Source: Nitrososphaeraceae archaeon | GTDB lineage: Archaea > Thermoproteota > Nitrososphaeria > Nitrososphaerales > Nitrososphaeraceae | Length of the DNA: 8,843 bases | Direction of reading: 5' to 3' | Assembly (NCBI GenBank): GCA_030038695.1 | Contig: JASHSN010000498.1 | Span: forward strand, 1-8,843 | Shown: positions 6,223 through 8,843 of the stretch, piece by piece | Position numbering within the stretch: the first letter of the stretch is position 1 | How the letters are laid out: each line of letters begins with the position of its first letter | Notes under the pieces: generated by a model | Seen by the model: the letters and a program-made list of their open reading frames with translations, nothing else | Database searches by the model: none | Told to the model about the DNA's origin: nothing | Made by a program: the position numbers and the translations under genes

Positions 6223-7073
6223 TAAAGAGAAGAGTACGAGCAACTGTTCGCGGCGCAATTTCGATTGTAAATGCGATTGCTACTTATAGTGGCTCTGCAC
6301 TAGGAATCTCGCTTAGGGTTACAGCAGAAGCTTGCTTGAGAGAAGGTGAAGGCGTTGGGTTTCAAGCAGTTAACGGAAAACTTATACACAATATAGTTTA
6401 CAACAGGATACCAAAGGAGATACTGTCTAAGAATTCAGTACACATAAGTGTTAAGTCAGAGATTCCTATAGGATTTGGATTGAAAAGTTCTAGTGCTGTT
6501 TCGGACGCTGTTGCGTTGGCTTGTAGTAAACTTGTTAAAGATGAGATTGAAGATTACGCTGTCTTAGATAGTGCCGTTCTTGCATCTTTGGATGCCGGAG
6601 TAACCACGACAGGAGCGTACGATGACTCTACTGCTTGTTATTTTGGTGGGTTCGTGGTAACTAATAATCGTACTCGCGAACTAATACATCATGAAAAAGC
6701 TCCGACCAACCTCTCTGCAATAATCTTCCTTCCTAAAGCCACACGGAGAGGAGATATAATCAAGCTTAACATAATGTCAGATTTGTTCGGAGAGGCGTTC
6801 AAATTGGCTAAGGCGGGAGAATATTGGAAGGCGATGAATCTCAACGGAATGCTTCTTTCAACCAGTTTATCTACGCAGTATGAGCCCGTTATAAAGGCTA
6901 TACGAGCAGGTGCAGTGGCCGCAAGTATGTCGGGCAATGGCCCTGCTATTGCAGCCGTATCATACGATGAAGCTATCGAAAATATTAAAGCCGCGTTTGC
7001 AAAGTTTGACGGCAGCGTGATTGTATCCAAAATCAACAATGAAAAGGCTACGGCTGAAACTATAGTTGGTTAG
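6219..7073 (+). CDS. aroK: Shikimate kinase, archaeal GHMP type
   Basis: Phosphorylates shikimate to shikimate 3-phosphate with ATP. It belongs to the GHMP kinase superfamily (galacto-, homoserine, mevalonate kinase fold) rather than the bacterial P-loop AroK. In the 284 residues, the ATP-binding loop PIGFGLKSSSAVSDA is at 83-97, AGVTTTGAYDDSTACYFGG at 126-144 carries the shikimate-kinase-specific acidic patch, and the third GHMP motif ASMSGNGPAIAAVS is at 235-248. Operon position between aroE and aroA excludes a mevalonate or homoserine role. The ATG overlaps the aroE stop as ATGA, and GGTGA six bases upstream could act as a weak Shine-Dalgarno site. The 3' end overlaps the aroA start by 8 nt. 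Length and motifs look intact. Confidence 0.92.
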   Translation: MIKRRVRATVRGAISIVNAIATYSGSALGISLRVTAEACLREGEGVGFQAVNGKLIHNIVYNRIPKEILSKNSVHISVKSEIPIGFGLKSSSAVSDAVALACSKLVKDEIEDYAVLDSAVLASLDAGVTTTGAYDDSTACYFGGFVVTNNRTRELIHHEKAPTNLSAIIFLPKATRRGDIIKLNIMSDLFGEAFKLAKAGEYWKAMNLNGMLLSTSLSTQYEPVIKAIRAGAVAASMSGNGPAIAAVSYDEAIENIKAAFAKFDGSVIVSKINNEKATAETIVG

Positions 7074-8364
7074 AGTTCTAGTTACGAATTCAAGAATTAA
7101 TGGCACAGTAAGATGTCCATCAAGCAAAAGCTACACACACAGGGCAGTGGCGATTGCGTCGCTTGTAGAGGGTGCCTCTACTATTAAGAATCCATTGCTC
7201 TCTCGTGATACACTTGCTACTATTTCAGCTTGTAGGGCCCTAGGGGTGATGACAAGACAGGATAATTTTGTAGTGCATGTAAAAGGTAGACATAGTTTTG
7301 TCGTGCCTGAAGAGGTGGTCAATGCAGAGAATTCCGGTACGACCATAAGACTAATGACCACTATGTCTGCTCTTGTAAAGAAAGGGCTTACGGTTTTAAC
7401 TGGTGACGAAAGTCTTCGCAAGCGGCCGATGCAGCCATTGTTGGATGCTCTAAGGGGATTGGGGGTACAAGTATATTCAACCAAAATGAACGGTACTGCT
7501 CCACTGATAGTTAGAGGCGGAGGAATAAAAGGAGGAACAACCTCCATCGATGGAAGTGTTTCAAGCCAGTTCATCTCGTCACTTCTAATATCTGGCGTAT
7601 ATGCTGATCGTGCAGTTGTAATAAAGACGAAAGGGCAACAAGTATCAAAACCTTATATCGTTTCCACTCTTGCAACAATGAAAGCTTTTGGTGTTAAGGT
7701 ACGCAATGAGGATTTCAGAGAATATCACATCCAATCTACGTCGTATAAGCCAAGCACTTTTGATGTTCCTAGCGATCTTTCAAGTGCGGCATTGATACTT
7801 GCTGCAGGCATCTTGTTGGGAGATGAAACGACTGTGACTGGAATAAAATTCTCTCTTCCTCAAGCTGATTCAGCCATACTGAATATCATTAAGATGATGG
7901 GAGGAAAGATAAAAGTTAACATACAAAAGGGTGAAATTCGAGTGTACGGTACTGAACAGCTATATGGAGGAAACTTTGACCTTTCAGATACTCCCGATCT
8001 TTTGCCTGTTGTTTCCACATTAGCTCTTAAGGCAACGTCTCCAGTTAAAATAACTGGTATTGGACATGCAAGGTTAAAAGAAACAGATAGAGTCGCGAAC
8101 ATTGCATCTCAGTTAACCAAATTGGGAGTAATGATCAAAGAGGAAAGGAATGAAATACTTATAAGTGCTCCTAAGCATTTGAAAAATGCATCATTAGAAG
8201 CTTTCAACGATCATAGGTTGTTTATGGCATTTACTATCGTTGCAATGCTAACAAAAAAATCTACAGTTGCCGGCGCAGAATCAGTTGATGTATCATATCC
8301 GAACTTTGTTCAAGACGTTATAAAACTAGGAGGAAGAATCAAGCCCATATCAGACCGAGAATAA
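7066..8364 (+). CDS. aroA: 5-enolpyruvylshikimate-3-phosphate (EPSP) synthase
   Basis: Joins phosphoenolpyruvate to shikimate 3-phosphate, releasing phosphate, as the last step of the pathway present here. The 432-residue chain shows PSSKSYTHRA (18-27; K21 binds substrate), ENSGTTIRL (88-96), GDESLRKRPMQPLLDAL (113-129), SSQFISSLL (166-174), the catalytic aspartate in TPDLLPV (D311), RLKETDR (336-342) and FNDHRLFMA (380-388). In the phosphoenolpyruvate-binding loop the sequence is N-S-G-T-T-I-R-L, where E. coli has N-A-G-T-A-M-R-P. It starts with TTG inside the aroK end, and the next strand VLVTNSR follows at once, as in the family. The frame is closed by TAA. Chorismate synthase does not follow. 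Confidence 0.94.
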   Translation: MVRVLVTNSRINGTVRCPSSKSYTHRAVAIASLVEGASTIKNPLLSRDTLATISACRALGVMTRQDNFVVHVKGRHSFVVPEEVVNAENSGTTIRLMTTMSALVKKGLTVLTGDESLRKRPMQPLLDALRGLGVQVYSTKMNGTAPLIVRGGGIKGGTTSIDGSVSSQFISSLLISGVYADRAVVIKTKGQQVSKPYIVSTLATMKAFGVKVRNEDFREYHIQSTSYKPSTFDVPSDLSSAALILAAGILLGDETTVTGIKFSLPQADSAILNIIKMMGGKIKVNIQKGEIRVYGTEQLYGGNFDLSDTPDLLPVVSTLALKATSPVKITGIGHARLKETDRVANIASQLTKLGVMIKEERNEILISAPKHLKNASLEAFNDHRLFMAFTIVAMLTKKSTVAGAESVDVSYPNFVQDVIKLGGRIKPISDRE

Positions 8365-8680
8365 GATTTTGTTTGATCTACTCGCGCACTCCAACCAGAA
8401 TTTCCGCTGGGATTTGAGAAACGAGGTTTGGATGAGGTACTGAAGAACGCCGCGTTTCGTTCTGGCTACTGACTGGGTTGCCATTTTCGAAACATGACCG
8501 TTCCCTAACCCATCAAAATGGATTATTCTTAATCTCATCAGCACTTTCAGGAAGTCAGACCTTGATACTTACCATCTTACTGCAGTAACTGCAGTAACTG
8601 ACTTCAGTTTGCAGCTTGGATATCGCATACATAACAATCGTCATTTCCCGCCGAAAATGACCGAGTTAATATAAATCTAA
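8365..8680. other. Region downstream of aroA without a complete gene
   Basis: No complete gene is supported. In plus frame 8377-8472 a 31-codon open stretch reads like the tail of a protein (PEFPLGFEKRGLDEVLKNAA, ending FRSGY) but has only a late TTG and no upstream part. It may be debris or chance. No strong T-run or hairpin directly follows the aroA stop, so the operon end is not visible. A TATA-like stretch (TTAATATAAAT, around 8666-8676) precedes the CxxC frame at the right edge. Confidence 0.45.
8577..8597. repeat. 21-nt near-perfect palindrome from 9-nt tandem repeats
   Basis: TTACTGCAGT and its exact reverse complement ACTGCAGTAA flank one central A (8587). The same sequence is also a direct repeat: ACTGCAGTA occurs at 8579-8587 and again at 8588-8596, with a partial third copy to 8600. 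The ends do not pair further. It lies in the non-coding stretch after aroA and could be a protein-binding site or a hairpin. Confidence 0.6.
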
Positions 8681-8843
8681 ACCCTCTTTCTAGAAAGTAC
8701 CCGCGAAAAGTCGTACAAAGTCTTAAAGAATGGGTCTATATATGAAACATCTTGTCCGTTGTGTGATCAGAAATCTTCAAGGCGCTTCTTTGTGTATATT
8801 GCAAATGAATTAGAGCCCTCGAATATCAAATACCTAGGAAAGC
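8681..8843 (+). pseudogene. Protein-like CxxC frame at the window edge, start not found
   Basis: This frame is open from a stop at 8678-8680 to the end of the window. From about 8726 it reads like protein: KNGSIYETSCPLCDQKSSRR, then FFVYIANELEPSNIKYLGK. The CPLC pair would suit a zinc ribbon or small metal-binding domain if a second pair lies beyond the edge. There is no ATG, GTG or TTG before the cysteines; the first candidate is a TTG within CPLC itself (8759). Either the gene is broken at its start, a frameshift hides the true N-terminus, or the frame is chance. A TATA-like stretch lies around 8666-8676. I do not recognise the family. Confidence 0.33.

Noticed and set aside
7131..7574. Minus-strand open frame of 147 codons opposite aroA
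   Set aside because: It mirrors a well-supported EPSP synthase; proline/serine-rich antisense composition and no recognisable domain.
8350..8544. Minus-strand frame of 64 codons overlapping the aroA end
   Set aside because: It runs antisense into the end of aroA, has no motif or promoter, and its basic composition does not resemble a known family.

Overview
The window looks archaeal, most likely Nitrososphaeria (ammonia-oxidising Thaumarchaeota, now Nitrososphaerota). The grounds are an archaeal-type shikimate pathway that enters through the ADH synthase / 3-dehydroquinate synthase II pair and uses a GHMP-type shikimate kinase, an Ard1-type N-terminal acetyltransferase, TATA-like boxes about 26 nt from several starts, frequent TTG starts and a C2H2 mini-protein. 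The phylum call is an inference from protein character and layout; no database search was possible.

Layout. Positions 1-214 hold no gene I can name. A RimI/Ard1-like N-alpha-acetyltransferase lies on the minus strand (215 to about 715/733). It diverges from aroA' across a short region that carries a TATA box for each direction and a small dyad. On the plus strand aroA' (857-1666) and aroB' (1647-2708) overlap. Next comes a gap of about 2 kb (2709-4685) that is unrelated to the pathway. It contains about 0.8 kb without a convincing gene but with two protein-like, apparently decayed frames on opposite strands, a beta-class DNA amino-methyltransferase (3517-4395), and a 49-residue C2H2 zinc-finger protein that starts with TTG (4425-4574). 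The pathway then resumes as a tight overlapping run: aroD (4686-5393), aroE (5377-6222), archaeal aroK (6219-7073) and aroA (7066-8364). The last 480 bases hold no complete gene. They contain a 21-nt near-perfect palindrome made of 9-nt repeats, and a protein-like CxxC frame that runs off the window edge.

How it works together. The six aro products form a nearly complete route from the ADH precursors to EPSP: AroA' makes ADH, AroB' converts it to 3-dehydroquinate, AroD dehydrates it, AroE reduces it to shikimate, AroK phosphorylates that, and AroA adds the enolpyruvyl group. Chorismate synthase is not in the window. The overlaps imply translational coupling within two blocks, aroA'-aroB' and aroD-aroE-aroK-aroA. 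The second block has a TATA box of its own, as expected if the methyltransferase region split an originally continuous operon.

Most notable are this split, the methyltransferase/zinc-finger pair without a visible restriction enzyme, the small zinc-finger gene, a four-codon ATG minicistron placed exactly where a leaderless aroD transcript should begin, and several pieces of apparent gene debris. No phage, CRISPR, tRNA or rRNA was found.
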